From Pseudomonas sp. NKUCC02_KPG (GTDB lineage Bacteria; Pseudomonadota; Gammaproteobacteria; Pseudomonadales; Pseudomonadaceae), in assembly GCF_019345465.1 (NCBI RefSeq), contig NZ_JAHKRC010000001.1, positions 310,001-374,000 of the forward strand: a DNA stretch of 64,000 nt, written 5' to 3'. Under the pieces are notes generated by a model. That model had not been told where the DNA came from and did no database searches. It worked only from the letters and a program-made list of their open reading frames with translations. A program made the translations under genes and the position numbers. Shown here one piece after another: positions 29,540 through 39,347 of the stretch (position 1 is its first letter; every line of letters begins with the position of its first letter).

Positions 29540-31219
29540 ATGACCATGCTCAAAAACCCGTCTTCCAAATACCGCGCCTTCCCGGTCATTGATTTGCCTG
29601 ATCGTACCTGGCCATCAAAAACCATCACCAGTGCGCCTGTCTGGTGCAGCTCCGACCTGCGCGATGGCAACCAGTCGCTGATCGAGCCGATGGATGCGGT
29701 AAAAAAGCTGCGCTTCTGGAAGACCCTGGTCAGTGTTGGCGTAAAGGAAATCGAGGCATCGTTCCCGGCTGCGTCGCAGACCGACTTTGATTTTGTGCGC
29801 ACCCTGATCGAAGACGGCCACATCCCGGACGACACCACCATCCAGGTGCTGACCCAGGGCCGTGAAGACTTGATCGCACGCACTTTCGAGTCGTTGCGTG
29901 GGGCGAAAAAAGCCATCGTTCACCTGTACAACGCCACCTGCCCTGCGTTTCGCCGCATCGTGTTCAATCAGGACAAGGACGGCATCAAGGAAATCGCGGT
30001 CAGCGCCGCCAAGCTGTTCGTCAAATACGCCGCCCAGCAGCCCGAAACCCACTGGACATTCGAGTACTCGCCAGAGACGTTCAGCGCCACTGAGCTGGAG
30101 TTCGCCAAGGAAGTCTGTGACGCAGTGATCGAGGTCTGGAACCCGACACCTGAGCACAAGATGATCCTCAACTTGCCTGCCACTGTTGAGTGCGCCACCC
30201 CTAACATCTACGCCGACCAGATCGAGTGGTTCGGCCGCAACATCAACCGCCGTGACAGCGTCTTGATCAGCCTGCACACCCACAACGACCGTGGCACCGG
30301 TGTTGCCGCAACCGAACTGGGCCTGATGGCTGGCGCCGATCGTGTCGAAGGCTGCCTGTTTGGCAACGGCGAGCGTACCGGCAACGTCGACCTGGTGACG
30401 GTGGCCTTGAACATGTACACCCAGGGTCTGGATCCACAACTGGACTTCTCGGACATCGACGGTGTGCGCAAAGTGGTCGAAGAGTGCAACCAGATTCCGG
30501 TTCACCCTCGTCACCCGTATGTGGGCGACCTGGTCCACACCGCGTTCTCCGGCTCGCACCAGGACGCTATCCGCAAAGGCTTCGCCCAGCAAAAACCGGA
30601 CGCCCTGTGGGAAGTGCCGTACTTGCCAATCGACCCGGCGGATATTGGCCGCAGTTATGAAGCCGTGATCCGGGTTAACAGCCAGTCGGGCAAAGGCGGA
30701 ATTGCTTACCTGCTGGAGCAGGAATACGGCATCAGCTTGCCACGCCGCATGCAGATCGAATTCAGCCAGGTCGTTCAGCGCGAAACCGATCGCCTGGGTC
30801 TGGAAATGACGGCTCAGCAGATTCACAACTTGCTTCGCACTGAGTACTTGCAGGCCAATACGCCTTACGCGCTGGTCAGCCACCGTTTACAGGAAGAGAA
30901 CGGCCATAGCGCAGTCGAGGTTGAAGTGTCGGCCAAAGGCGATGGCGAAACCAACCTGCGCTGGAGCGGCAAGGGCAACGGCGCGCTGGAAGCGCTGGTC
31001 GCTGGCCTGCCGGTCAACGCCGAAATAATGGACTACAACGAACACGCGATTGGCGCGGGCACCAACGCCAAGGCTGCGGCTTACATTGAACTGCGGGTCA
31101 ATGGCGGGCGTGCCGTACATGGCGTGGGTATTGATGAAAACATCACCACGGCAAGCTTCAAGGCCGTGTTCAGCGCCCTGAACCGCTCGCTGACCGAAAC
31201 CGAGGCTAAAGCGGCGTAA
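29540..31219 (+). CDS. leuA: 2-isopropylmalate synthase
   Basis: Condenses acetyl-CoA and 2-oxoisovalerate, the first committed step of leucine synthesis. It has 559 residues, the long LeuA2-like form (N-terminus [17 protein letters not shown]). Metal and substrate motifs are [11 protein letters not shown] (Asp ligand), [12 protein letters not shown] (HxH metal ligands) and [15 protein letters not shown]. The C-terminal allosteric LeuA domain (about 430-550) gives leucine feedback and ends [25 protein letters not shown] lies 7 bases before the ATG. It is preceded by a leader peptide and hairpins, and followed by a strong terminator. Confidence 0.97.
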   Translation: MTMLKNPSSKYRAFPVIDLPDRTWPSKTITSAPVWCSSDLRDGNQSLIEPMDAVKKLRFWKTLVSVGVKEIEASFPAASQTDFDFVRTLIEDGHIPDDTTIQVLTQGREDLIARTFESLRGAKKAIVHLYNATCPAFRRIVFNQDKDGIKEIAVSAAKLFVKYAAQQPETHWTFEYSPETFSATELEFAKEVCDAVIEVWNPTPEHKMILNLPATVECATPNIYADQIEWFGRNINRRDSVLISLHTHNDRGTGVAATELGLMAGADRVEGCLFGNGERTGNVDLVTVALNMYTQGLDPQLDFSDIDGVRKVVEECNQIPVHPRHPYVGDLVHTAFSGSHQDAIRKGFAQQKPDALWEVPYLPIDPADIGRSYEAVIRVNSQSGKGGIAYLLEQEYGISLPRRMQIEFSQVVQRETDRLGLEMTAQQIHNLLRTEYLQANTPYALVSHRLQEENGHSAVEVEVSAKGDGETNLRWSGKGNGALEALVAGLPVNAEIMDYNEHAIGAGTNAKAAAYIELRVNGGRAVHGVGIDENITTASFKAVFSALNRSLTETEAKAA

Positions 31220-31236
31220 GCATTGGCCCGAAACGC

Positions 31237-31271
31237 AAAAGCCCCCAAGGTGAACGCCTTGGGGGCTTTTT
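31237..31271 (+). terminator. Terminator of leuA
   Basis: Stem AGCCCCCAAGG / CCTTGGGGGCT with a short loop, then TTTTTATTT. About 20 bases after the leuA stop. Confidence 0.93.
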
Positions 31272-31309
31272 ATTTAATCGATGCCCAGGACCGGCAATGA
31301 CTAGCCTCT

Positions 31310-31395
31310 GTGGGAGCGGGCTTGCTCGCGATTCAGGCGGCGCGGGTTGGCAGACAGACCGCAGTGATGCCGCCGCGGGCAAGCCACGCTCCCAC
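31310..31395. repeat. REP-type inverted pair (GTGGGAGCGGGCTTGC family)
   Basis: GTGGGAGCGGGCTTGCTCGCG faces an imperfect complement ending GCAAGCCACGCTCCCAC. It separates convergent leuA and the amidase gene. Confidence 0.85.
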
Positions 31396-31436
31396 AGGTT
31401 TTAAGTCGCACACCGTCTGATAACGGCTTCCACACA

Positions 31437-32228
31437 TCAGCGCAGCTCGAAATCGTCCGCATCCAGGTTGGCCGGGAACCGCTCACGATAGGCCCCCAGA
31501 TCGGCCGCGTTGAGGCTCATGGTGAACACCCCGTCCGCCTCCCCGGCACTGAGCAGTGACTCGCCCTGGAAGTCGAAGATATGACTGTCGCCCGTGTAGA
31601 CCATCCCTTTGCCGTCCGTGCCCACCCGATTCACCGCTGCGACGTAACAGAGATTTTCGATGGCCCGTGCAGGCAATAAGCGGTTCCAGTGCAATCGACG
31701 CGCCCCTGGCCAACTGGCGGTATACAGCAACAAGTCGGTGTCGTGAGGGTCGCAGCTCCACACCGGGAAGCGCAGGTCATAGCAAATCAAAGGGCGAATA
31801 CGCCAGCCTTTGACCTCGAACTGAACCTGACGCTCACCCGGGGTGAAATGCTCATGCTCACCGGCCATACGAAACAGGTGACGTTTGTCGTAGTGCAGCG
31901 CTTCGCCATCAGGGCGGGCCCACAACAATCGATTACGGTGGCTGCCATCTGCCGCACGCACAATCACGCTACCTGTGACCACGGCATCAAGCCTTTTTGC
32001 CTGCTTGCGCAGCCACTCGGTGCTTGGGCCGCCTTCAGGTTCAGCCAGGGTTTTGGATTCCATGCTGAAGCCGGTGGTGAACATTTCGGGCAGCACCACC
32101 AGGTCGGCGCCCCGAGCATGCTCAAGCAGCTCGTCGAAATGTTCAAAATTGGCCTGACGGTCATGCCAGGCCAGCGTGGTTTGCACCAGTGCCACGGTTA
32201 AATCGGGTAAACCCTTCAGATCACGCAT
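31437..32228 (-). CDS. Carbon-nitrogen hydrolase, probable omega-amidase (Nit2/YafV-like)
   Basis: A nitrilase-superfamily amidase of 263 residues; start chosen at 32228, giving MRDLKGLPDLTVALVQTTL. The catalytic triad is readable: Glu48 (VLPEMFTTGFSM), Lys about 120 (YDKRHLFRMAGEH) and Cys about 153 (PLICYDLRFPVW). These motifs match the YafV/Nit2 branch, which hydrolyses alpha-ketoglutaramate and alpha-ketosuccinamate. It overlaps the 3' end of the aminotransferase gene by 13 bp. This fits a glutamine-transaminase/omega-amidase pair, with removal of the ketoglutaramate product pulling transamination forward. Confidence 0.88.
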   Translation of the reverse strand: MRDLKGLPDLTVALVQTTLAWHDRQANFEHFDELLEHARGADLVVLPEMFTTGFSMESKTLAEPEGGPSTEWLRKQAKRLDAVVTGSVIVRAADGSHRNRLLWARPDGEALHYDKRHLFRMAGEHEHFTPGERQVQFEVKGWRIRPLICYDLRFPVWSCDPHDTDLLLYTASWPGARRLHWNRLLPARAIENLCYVAAVNRVGTDGKGMVYTGDSHIFDFQGESLLSAGEADGVFTMSLNAADLGAYRERFPANLDADDFELR

Positions 32229-33364
32229 AGTTTTTCTGCTGCTTCGCGCAGCGTCTCCTCGCGTTTTGCAAAACATAGACGAACCAGCCGCTGCCCTTCA
32301 GGCGGGGTCTGGTAGAACACCGACACCGGGATAGTGGCCACCCCGTGTTCGCGGGTCAGCCATACCGCCATGTCGACATCGTTGAGGTCCGGGCGAACCC
32401 GGGAGTAATCCACCAACTGAAAATACGTACCTGCCACCGGCTTGAAGGTAAAACGCGACGGGCTGAGCAAATCACAGAACAGGTCGCGCTTGGCCTGGTA
32501 AAACCCTGGCAACTCTTCAACGTGCTCCGGGTGATCGGCCATGAAGTCTGCCAACGCATACTGCAAGGGCGTTACTCCGCAAAAGCTGACGTACTGGTGA
32601 ACCTTGCGCAGTTCAGCGGTCAAGGCAGGCGGCGCAACGACGTAGCCTGTTTTCCAGCCTGTCACGTGGTAGGTCTTACCGAATGAGCTGACAACGAATG
32701 CGCGATGGTACAACTCAGGGTGGGACAAAACACTGACGTGGGGCACGCCATCGAACACCAGATGTTCGTACACCTCATCGCTGATGAGGTAGATATCGCG
32801 GTCGGCAATCAGGCGGGCCAACTGGTCCAGTTCGGCACGACTGATCAGGGCACCGCTTGGATTGTGCGGGCTATTCAGGATGATCATGCGCGTGCGCGGG
32901 CTCAGGGCATCTTCAAGTTGTTGCCAATCTATCGAGAAGTCTTCCAGCCCCAGTTGCACATGCACGCAACGGCCACCCGCCAGCTCAACCGAGGGCTCGT
33001 AGCTGTCGTAGCACGGATCAAAGACGATCACTTCATCGCCGGCATGAATCACGGCCTGGATTGCGCAGAAAATGGCCTGGGTCGCGCCAGGCGTGATCGT
33101 CACCTCGGTGTCAGCATCCACCTTGACCCCGTAGCTGCGGGAAATTTTGGCTGCCACCTGCTCACGCAAGGCAGGCAAGCCGGTCATGGGTGAGTACTGG
33201 TTATGGCCACTGGCAATGTGCTTGCCGACCGCGTCACGCAATGCCTGCGGGCCGTCGAAATCGGGGAACCCCTGAGACAGGTTAAGTGCGCCGGTTTCTG
33301 TCGCGAGCTGCGACATGCGCGTGAAAATAGTGGTGCCTACATTCGGCAACTTGCTGGTGATCAT
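32216..33364 (-). CDS. PLP-dependent aminotransferase (methionine/glutamine transaminase K-like, YbdL type)
   Basis: A class I/II aminotransferase of 382 residues; start at 33364 gives MITSKLPNVGTTIFTRMSQLA, the YbdL-type N-terminus. Motifs: LNLSQGFPDFDGP, ITPGATQAIFCAIQA, NSPHNPSGA, and the PLP lysine in SSFGKTYHVTGWKTGYV (about 237). Family members transaminate methionine and glutamine with 2-oxo acids and can act in methionine salvage. The overlapping amidase gene strengthens the glutamine-transaminase interpretation. Exact substrate is inferred. Confidence 0.88.
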   Translation of the reverse strand: MITSKLPNVGTTIFTRMSQLATETGALNLSQGFPDFDGPQALRDAVGKHIASGHNQYSPMTGLPALREQVAAKISRSYGVKVDADTEVTITPGATQAIFCAIQAVIHAGDEVIVFDPCYDSYEPSVELAGGRCVHVQLGLEDFSIDWQQLEDALSPRTRMIILNSPHNPSGALISRAELDQLARLIADRDIYLISDEVYEHLVFDGVPHVSVLSHPELYHRAFVVSSFGKTYHVTGWKTGYVVAPPALTAELRKVHQYVSFCGVTPLQYALADFMADHPEHVEELPGFYQAKRDLFCDLLSPSRFTFKPVAGTYFQLVDYSRVRPDLNDVDMAVWLTREHGVATIPVSVFYQTPPEGQRLVRLCFAKREETLREAAEKLCVI

Positions 33365-33437
33365 GGCCGTTCCCTGTTGAGTTCCCGGCACTGACTACGG
33401 CGCAGGACCCTCCGAGAATAGCCCAAACGTCAGACAC

Positions 33438-33463
33438 GAAAAAGGGCCCTTTCGGACCCTTTC
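33438..33463 (-). terminator. Terminator of der
   Basis: On the minus strand GGGTCC-GAAA-GGGCCC (one G-T pair) followed by TTTTTCG, about 25 bases after the der stop. Confidence 0.8.
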
Positions 33464-33487
33464 TCAATACGCTAGAACCTTGCGCTA

Positions 33488-34957
33488 TCAGCGCTTGTCT
33501 TTGCGGTTTTTCTCGGCTTTCTTGTGGTGCGACATCATGCGGCGCTTCTTGTTGACCTGACGGTCGGTCAGCGAGTTCTTGTTGCCTTCGTACGGATTCT
33601 CGCCACCTTTGAACTCAATGCGGATCGGCGTACCGACCAACTTCAAGACACGACGGTAGGTGTTTTCGAGATAACGGACGTAAGACTTCGGAACCTTCTC
33701 AACCTGGTTACCGTGGATCACGATAATCGGCGGGTTAGCACCACCCAAGTGGGCATAACGCAGCTTGATCCGGCGGCTGTTGACCATCGGTGGCGCGTGC
33801 TCACTGACCGCATCTTCCAGGATCTGGGTCAGACGGTTGGTCGGCCAGCGGGTAACCGCTGACTTGAAGGAGTTCTGCACCGACTGGTACAGGTTGCCCA
33901 CGCCAGTGCCGTGCAGCGCCGAGATAAAGTGAATATCGGCGAAGTCGACGAAGAACAGGCGACGCGTCAGCTCGACTTTAACGAAGTCGCGCTCGCTCGG
34001 GGTCATGCCGTCCCACTTGTTGATCGCGATGACCAGAGCCCGACCGGCCTCCAGCGCAAAGCCCAACAGGTTGAGGTCGTGGTCAACCACGCCTTCACGG
34101 GCGTCCATCACAAAGATCACCACGTTGGCGTCTTTGATCGCTTGCAGGGTTTTGACCACGGAGAACTTTTCAACTTCTTCGTGGATCTTGCCGCGCTTGC
34201 GCACACCGGCGGTGTCGATCAGCGTGTACTTCTCGTCGTTACGCTCAAACGGGATGTAGATACTGTCGCGGGTAGTGCCTGGCTGGTCATACACGATTAC
34301 CCGGTCTTCACCGAGCATGCGGTTAACCAGAGTCGACTTGCCAACGTTAGGACGACCGATGATGGCGATCTTGATGCCGTCTTTTTCGCTTGGGCCAGGA
34401 ATGCGCTTGGCTTCCTCACCTTCGAGAACGACTTCTTCTTCGCCGTCTTCAGGCTCTTCTTCGTCACGCGGGAAGTTGCTCAGGGCAATTTCCAGCATCT
34501 GGGTAATACCACGACCGTGAGCACCGGCGATTGGAATCGCGTCGCCCATGCCCAGTGGCGCGAACTCGGCGCGAGCCATGTCCGGATCGATGTTGTCGAC
34601 CTTGTTGGCTACTACGTAGGAACGCTTGTTACGTTTGCGAAGGTGTTCGCCGATCATCTGGTCAGCGGCGGTGAAGCCTGCTTTTGCATCTACCAGGAAC
34701 AGAACGACATCAGCTTCTTCGATAGCCAGCAGCGACTGCTCGGCCATCTTTTCGTCCATACCGTGCTCGTCACCGGAGATACCGCCGGTGTCGACCAGAA
34801 TGTAGGAACGCCCTTGCCACTTGGCCTCACCGTATTGGCGATCACGGGTCAGACCGGACAAGTCGCCAACGATGGCGTCACGAGTCCTGGTCAGGCGGTT
34901 GAACAAGGTGGACTTGCCGACGTTTGGTCGGCCCACCAGGGCGATTACGGGAACCAT
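33488..34957 (-). CDS. der: Ribosome-assembly GTPase Der (EngA)
   Basis: Essential GTPase for 50S subunit maturation. It has 489 residues from the ATG at 34957. Two tandem G domains have P-loops [12 protein letters not shown] (about 8-19) and [12 protein letters not shown] (about 200), each with DTAG/DTGG and NKxD elements (VANKVDN, AINKWDG). A C-terminal KH-like domain (about 370-460) has a basic tail rich in lysine and arginine ([21 protein letters not shown]). An acidic linker (about 165-185) separates the G domains. Downstream of bamB, with a hairpin between. Confidence 0.97.
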   Translation of the reverse strand: MVPVIALVGRPNVGKSTLFNRLTRTRDAIVGDLSGLTRDRQYGEAKWQGRSYILVDTGGISGDEHGMDEKMAEQSLLAIEEADVVLFLVDAKAGFTAADQMIGEHLRKRNKRSYVVANKVDNIDPDMARAEFAPLGMGDAIPIAGAHGRGITQMLEIALSNFPRDEEEPEDGEEEVVLEGEEAKRIPGPSEKDGIKIAIIGRPNVGKSTLVNRMLGEDRVIVYDQPGTTRDSIYIPFERNDEKYTLIDTAGVRKRGKIHEEVEKFSVVKTLQAIKDANVVIFVMDAREGVVDHDLNLLGFALEAGRALVIAINKWDGMTPSERDFVKVELTRRLFFVDFADIHFISALHGTGVGNLYQSVQNSFKSAVTRWPTNRLTQILEDAVSEHAPPMVNSRRIKLRYAHLGGANPPIIVIHGNQVEKVPKSYVRYLENTYRRVLKLVGTPIRIEFKGGENPYEGNKNSLTDRQVNKKRRMMSHHKKAEKNRKDKR

Positions 34958-34991
34958 GCGGCTCTCCACTTCGTTATTTCAGAAAATACAA

Positions 34992-35013
34992 AAGCCGCTG
35001 CAAGGCAGCGGCC
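34992..35013 (-). terminator. Hairpin with T-tract between bamB and der
   Basis: On the minus strand GCCGCTG-CCTTG-CAGCGGC followed by TTTTG and TATTTT, 35 bases before the der start. It would terminate or attenuate transcripts entering der from bamB. Confidence 0.75.
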
Positions 35014-35095
35014 AGAGTTCGGAACAGCACAAATGTGCCGCAAACCTTGCCAGAGCAAGGCTGCCCGAGGCCCTGAAGCCTCAAGCATAGACGCC

Positions 35096-36247
35096 TTAGC
35101 GAATGGTCAGGGCTTCCAGTTTGCCGCTGTTACCAAACACGTAAATCATGTCACCGACCACCAGCGGACGCGCCCGAAGGCCATCACTGTCAACGCGGGT
35201 ACGGCCCACGAAACGACCATCGACCTGGCTCAGCAGGTGCAGATAGCCTTCCATGTCACCGACCGCCACGTAGCTGGAGAAGACTTCCGGTGCCGACAAT
35301 TGACGGCGAGCCAGAGCATCATTGCTCCACAGTGAGGTGGTCGAACGCTCGTCAACGCCTTCTACAGTGCCCGACGCCAGGCTGACGTAGACGCTGCCAA
35401 AGCCCTGAGCGACACCTGAATAGCTGGAAGCATCGCGTTGCCAGAGCACGCGACCCGATTCCATTTCAAGCGCAGCCATACGGCCCTGGTAGCTGGCGAC
35501 ATACAGTGTACCGCCAGACATCAGCAGGCCACCGTCGATATCGACAATGCGTTCAAGCTCGGAGCGACCTTGCGGGATGGCAACACGTTGCTCCCACACA
35601 GGTACGCCGTTGCGCGTATCAAGGGCAACCACTTTACCGGTCGACAGACCGGCAATGGCCAGGTGATTGGTCACCAGTGGTGCGCCCGTGCCACGCAAGG
35701 TCAGCACGCCCGGCGTGCTGTCATACGTCCAACGCTGATTGCCGGTGGAAGCATCCAGGCCGATCAGGCGATCGTCCTGGGTCTGTACCACAACGATATC
35801 GCCGTTGGTCGCAGGAGGTGCAAGCACTTCGCTGTTGACGCGAGAGCGCCATTTTTCTTCGCCGGTACTGGAATCCAGGGCAACCACGTCACCTTGCAAG
35901 GTGCCGAGCATGACCAGGCCATAGCCCAGGCCAACTGCGCCTGAAACCGGCAGTTCGAGGTCTTTTTTCCACTCAACGTCGCCGTTCATGCGGTCCAGAG
36001 ACATCACAACACCCGTTACGTCTGCGGCGTAGATGTTGTTACCTTCAACCGCTGGAACCAGCATGTTGTAGGTTTTGCCCTGACCGTCACCGATCGAGCG
36101 GCTCCACTGCTTTTGCAGCACGACTTCTTCTTTGAAGTCGGTCAGCTCGGCCGGTGGCAGTTCTTTTTTGCTGTTGCTGCTGCAACCCGCGGCCAAAACG
36201 ACCAGAGCCAGCAATGCCGCATGTTTCCAACGCATCACGTCACGCAT
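35096..36247 (-). CDS. bamB: Outer membrane protein assembly factor BamB
   Basis: Lipoprotein of the BAM complex that helps insert beta-barrel proteins. It has 383 residues from the ATG at 36247 (a second ATG at 36235 is possible). The lipobox is VVLAAGCSSNSKK. The body is an eight-bladed PQQ-like propeller with repeated blades such as VALDSSTGEEKWR and VALDTRNGVPVWE. It overlaps the 3' end of yfgM by 8 bp; BamB and YfgM neighbour each other in most gammaproteobacteria. Confidence 0.96.
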   Translation of the reverse strand: MRDVMRWKHAALLALVVLAAGCSSNSKKELPPAELTDFKEEVVLQKQWSRSIGDGQGKTYNMLVPAVEGNNIYAADVTGVVMSLDRMNGDVEWKKDLELPVSGAVGLGYGLVMLGTLQGDVVALDSSTGEEKWRSRVNSEVLAPPATNGDIVVVQTQDDRLIGLDASTGNQRWTYDSTPGVLTLRGTGAPLVTNHLAIAGLSTGKVVALDTRNGVPVWEQRVAIPQGRSELERIVDIDGGLLMSGGTLYVASYQGRMAALEMESGRVLWQRDASSYSGVAQGFGSVYVSLASGTVEGVDERSTTSLWSNDALARRQLSAPEVFSSYVAVGDMEGYLHLLSQVDGRFVGRTRVDSDGLRARPLVVGDMIYVFGNSGKLEALTIR

Positions 36248-36881
36248 CCCCTTTGGCCAGGTCATCGAGCTTGATTTGTAAGCCACCTACCGCTGCTTCA
36301 TCCGACAAGGCGGCCTTGGCTTTTTCGTAGGCTGCACGTGCGTCGTCGGCACGGCCCTGCTGCACCAGCAAGTCGCCCTTAAGCTCTTCGCGGCTGGCCA
36401 GGAATGCTTTGTCCGAATCACCTTCAAGCAGTTTCAGGGCATCATCGACCTTGCCCTGTGCCGCCAGAACCTGGGCCAGACGCTGACGCGCCACTTCAGC
36501 CAGGGTGGCATTGGCCGGTTTGTCTACAATGGCTTTCAGCTCTGCGGCCGCGTCATCGAGTTTGCCGTTGTCCACTGCGACCTTGGCCACGAACAGACCG
36601 CCAAATTGCGCATAGGCAGAGCCTGCGTATTCGCTTTTCAACTTGTTGGCCAAATCAGCCACACGGGCCACATCGGGCTGACCGTCAGGCGTGAGTGTGG
36701 TCTCTAGCAACTGTTGGTAGAGAATCGACGCACCCTGCGACTGATTCGTCTGATACTTGTGCCAAAACTGCCAGCCGAACACCACCACCAGCGCCAGCAT
36801 GCCGCCAGTGACCAGGGGTTTGCCGTTACGCTGCCACCAGTCTTTCAACTCGCCCAGCTGATCATCATCGTTACTCGACAC
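36240..36881 (-). CDS. yfgM: YfgM-family TPR-like membrane protein
   Basis: A 213-residue ancillary factor of the SecYEG translocon and periplasmic chaperone network. A short cytoplasmic N-terminus (DDDQLGELKDWWQRNGKPL) is followed by one transmembrane segment (about 24-42, GGMLALVVVFGWQFW) and an alanine-rich tetratricopeptide domain (about 60-213). Typical position between hisS and bamB. Overlaps bamB start. Confidence 0.94.
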   Translation of the reverse strand: MSSNDDDQLGELKDWWQRNGKPLVTGGMLALVVVFGWQFWHKYQTNQSQGASILYQQLLETTLTPDGQPDVARVADLANKLKSEYAGSAYAQFGGLFVAKVAVDNGKLDDAAAELKAIVDKPANATLAEVARQRLAQVLAAQGKVDDALKLLEGDSDKAFLASREELKGDLLVQQGRADDARAAYEKAKAALSDEAAVGGLQIKLDDLAKGDA

Positions 36882-36922
36882 CCCAACACTCCTTAATTCG
36901 ATAAATCGGCTGTTTTACAGCT

Positions 36923-38212
36923 TCAACCCTGCACGACGCAGGTGGCCAGGTGCTCGGAAAGAGCATCCCAGGCAATCGTTTGTTGTTCGCCCTGGCCACG
37001 CAGGGGTTTTAAACCTACCACTTGCTGGGCCAATTCGTCGTCACCCAGGATCAGCGCGTACAGTGCGCCGCTCTTGTCAGCCTTTTTGAACTGGCTTTTG
37101 AAACTGCCTGCACCGGCATTGATCTGCAAGCGCAGGTTCGGTAGCTGATCGCGAACACGTTCGCTCAAAGTCAGGGCAGCCAACTCGGCAGCCTCACCGA
37201 AAGCACACAGGTAGACATCGACCTGACGCGCGATTTCTTCGGGGATCTGTTCAAGGGTTTCGAGCAGCAGGATCAAGCGCTCGATGCCCATGGCGAAACC
37301 GACACCCGTAGTAGGCTTGCCGCCCATTTGCTCGACCAGACCGTCATAACGGCCGCCAGCACAGACGGTACCCTGGGCGCCCAGTTTGTCGGTGACCCAT
37401 TCGAATACGGTTTTGCTGTAGTAATCCAGACCACGAACCAGTTTTGGATTGATCGTGTAGGGAATGCCCGCTGCATCGAGGCGTGCCTTGAGCCCCTCGA
37501 AATGCACACGGGATTCTTCGTCCAGATAGTCAACCAGCTTCGGCGCGTCGACCAGAACAGCTTGAGTATCGGCATTTTTGGTGTCGAGAACGCGCAGCGG
37601 ATTGGATTTCAAACGACGCTGGCTGTCTTCGTCAAGCTCGCTCAGGCGCGAGGACAGGTATTCGACCAGAGCTGCGCGGTAGCGCCCACGGGCTTCGCTG
37701 GTGCCCAGGCTGTTAAGTTCGAGCTTGACCGCATCGCGGATACCCAGCTCGCCCCACAGGCGCCAGGTCAGCACGATCAGTTCGGCATCGATGTCCGGGC
37801 CATCAAGGTTGAACACCTCGACACCAATTTGATGAAACTGGCGATAGCGCCCTTTTTGCGGACGCTCGTGGCGGAACATCGGACCGATGTACCACAACTT
37901 TTGTACCTGGCCGCCGCCGGTGATGCCGTGCTCAAGCACCGCACGCACGCACGCCGCAGTACCTTCAGGGCGCAAGGTCAGCGAATCGCCGTTGCGGTCC
38001 TCGAAGGTGTACATCTCTTTTTCGACGATGTCGGTCACTTCACCGATAGATCGCTTGAACAGCTCGGTGAACTCAACGATTGGCATACGGATTTGCTTAT
38101 AACCGTAGTTATCCAGCAAACGCGAAACCTTGCCCTCAAAGTAACGCCACAGAGGCGTCTGCTCCGGCAGGATGTCGTTCATGCCACGAATGGCTTGCAA
38201 TGACTTGCTCAC
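36923..38212 (-). CDS. hisS: Histidyl-tRNA synthetase
   Basis: Class II aminoacyl-tRNA synthetase of 429 residues. It shows motif 1 ([17 protein letters not shown]), motif 2 ([12 protein letters not shown].. and [20 protein letters not shown]), the histidine-A motif [15 protein letters not shown], and motif 3 ([16 protein letters not shown]), followed by the anticodon-binding domain (about 330-425). It lies between ispG and yfgM in the conserved order. Confidence 0.98.
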   Translation of the reverse strand: MSKSLQAIRGMNDILPEQTPLWRYFEGKVSRLLDNYGYKQIRMPIVEFTELFKRSIGEVTDIVEKEMYTFEDRNGDSLTLRPEGTAACVRAVLEHGITGGGQVQKLWYIGPMFRHERPQKGRYRQFHQIGVEVFNLDGPDIDAELIVLTWRLWGELGIRDAVKLELNSLGTSEARGRYRAALVEYLSSRLSELDEDSQRRLKSNPLRVLDTKNADTQAVLVDAPKLVDYLDEESRVHFEGLKARLDAAGIPYTINPKLVRGLDYYSKTVFEWVTDKLGAQGTVCAGGRYDGLVEQMGGKPTTGVGFAMGIERLILLLETLEQIPEEIARQVDVYLCAFGEAAELAALTLSERVRDQLPNLRLQINAGAGSFKSQFKKADKSGALYALILGDDELAQQVVGLKPLRGQGEQQTIAWDALSEHLATCVVQG

Positions 38213-38234
38213 AATAAATCCTTTATTCGTCTGG

Positions 38235-39344
38235 TTAGCCGCGCGCGATAACTGCAGCGTCAGCTTCGACCTTTTCGGCCGCCCTCTGCCGGATCAGTCT
38301 TTCGAGCTGGTCCACCAGATTGTCATTCGTCAGTTTCTGCGACGGCTTGCCGTCAATGTAAATCAGGTTGGGTGTACCACCGGTGAGCCCCACATGGGCT
38401 TCCTTGGCTTCGCCAGGGCCGTTGACCACACAACCGATCACCGCCACATCCAGCGGCACCAGCAGGTCTTCAAGACGAACTTCAAGTTCGTTCATGGTTT
38501 TCACCACATCGAAGTTCTGCCGAGAGCAGCTTGGGCACGCAATGAAGTTGATGCCACGCGAGCGCAGGTGCAGGGACTTGAGGATGTCGTAGCCGACTTT
38601 TACTTCCTCTACCGGGTCTGCCGCCAACGAGATACGGATGGTATCGCCAATGCCTTCGGCGAGCAGCATACCTAGGCCCACGGCAGATTTCACTGTGCCT
38701 GAACGCAAACCACCGGCTTCGGTGATCCCCAGGTGCAGCGGTTGAACGATTTCCTTGGCCAGAAGACGGTAGGCCTCAACAGCCATGAACACGTCGGAAG
38801 CCTTCACGCTGACCTTGAAGTCCTTGAAGTTCAGACGTTCAAGGTGCTCGACGTGGCGCAGTGCCGACTCGACCAGAGCAGCAGGTGTCGGTTCGCCATA
38901 TTTCTTTTGCAGGTCTTTTTCGAGCGATCCCGCGTTGACGCCAATACGGATCGGAATACCGCGATCCCGTGCCGCATCAACTACTGCACGCACACGGTCT
39001 TCACGACCGATGTTGCCCGGGTTGATCCGCAGGCAATCCACACCCAGTTCCGCTACGCGCAGGGCGATCCGGTAATCGAAGTGGATGTCGGCAACCAATG
39101 GCACCTTGACCAACTGCTTGATCCGGCCAAAAGCTTCAGCGGCGTCCATATCCGGTACGGAAATCCGTACGATATCAACGCCTGCTGCCTCCAGGCGGTT
39201 GATTTGGGCTACGGTTGCAGCGACATCATTGGTGTCACTGTTGGTCATGCTCTGTACAGCGATAGGGGCGTCGCCACCTACGGGTACATTGCCGACCCAG
39301 ATTTTGCGCGATTCGCGACGTTTGATTGGTGATTCGCCGTGCAT
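38235..39344 (-). CDS. ispG: 4-hydroxy-3-methylbut-2-en-1-yl diphosphate synthase
   Basis: 4Fe-4S enzyme of the MEP isoprenoid pathway, 369 residues. It begins [35 protein letters not shown]. Cluster ligands are CPSCSRQ (two Cys) and [10 protein letters not shown] (third Cys), with the following conserved Glu. It is 3 bp after rodZ, in the rlmN-pilF-rodZ-ispG-hisS operon. Confidence 0.98.
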   Translation of the reverse strand: MHGESPIKRRESRKIWVGNVPVGGDAPIAVQSMTNSDTNDVAATVAQINRLEAAGVDIVRISVPDMDAAEAFGRIKQLVKVPLVADIHFDYRIALRVAELGVDCLRINPGNIGREDRVRAVVDAARDRGIPIRIGVNAGSLEKDLQKKYGEPTPAALVESALRHVEHLERLNFKDFKVSVKASDVFMAVEAYRLLAKEIVQPLHLGITEAGGLRSGTVKSAVGLGMLLAEGIGDTIRISLAADPVEEVKVGYDILKSLHLRSRGINFIACPSCSRQNFDVVKTMNELEVRLEDLLVPLDVAVIGCVVNGPGEAKEAHVGLTGGTPNLIYIDGKPSQKLTNDNLVDQLERLIRQRAAEKVEADAAVIARG

Positions 39345-39347
39345 GAC

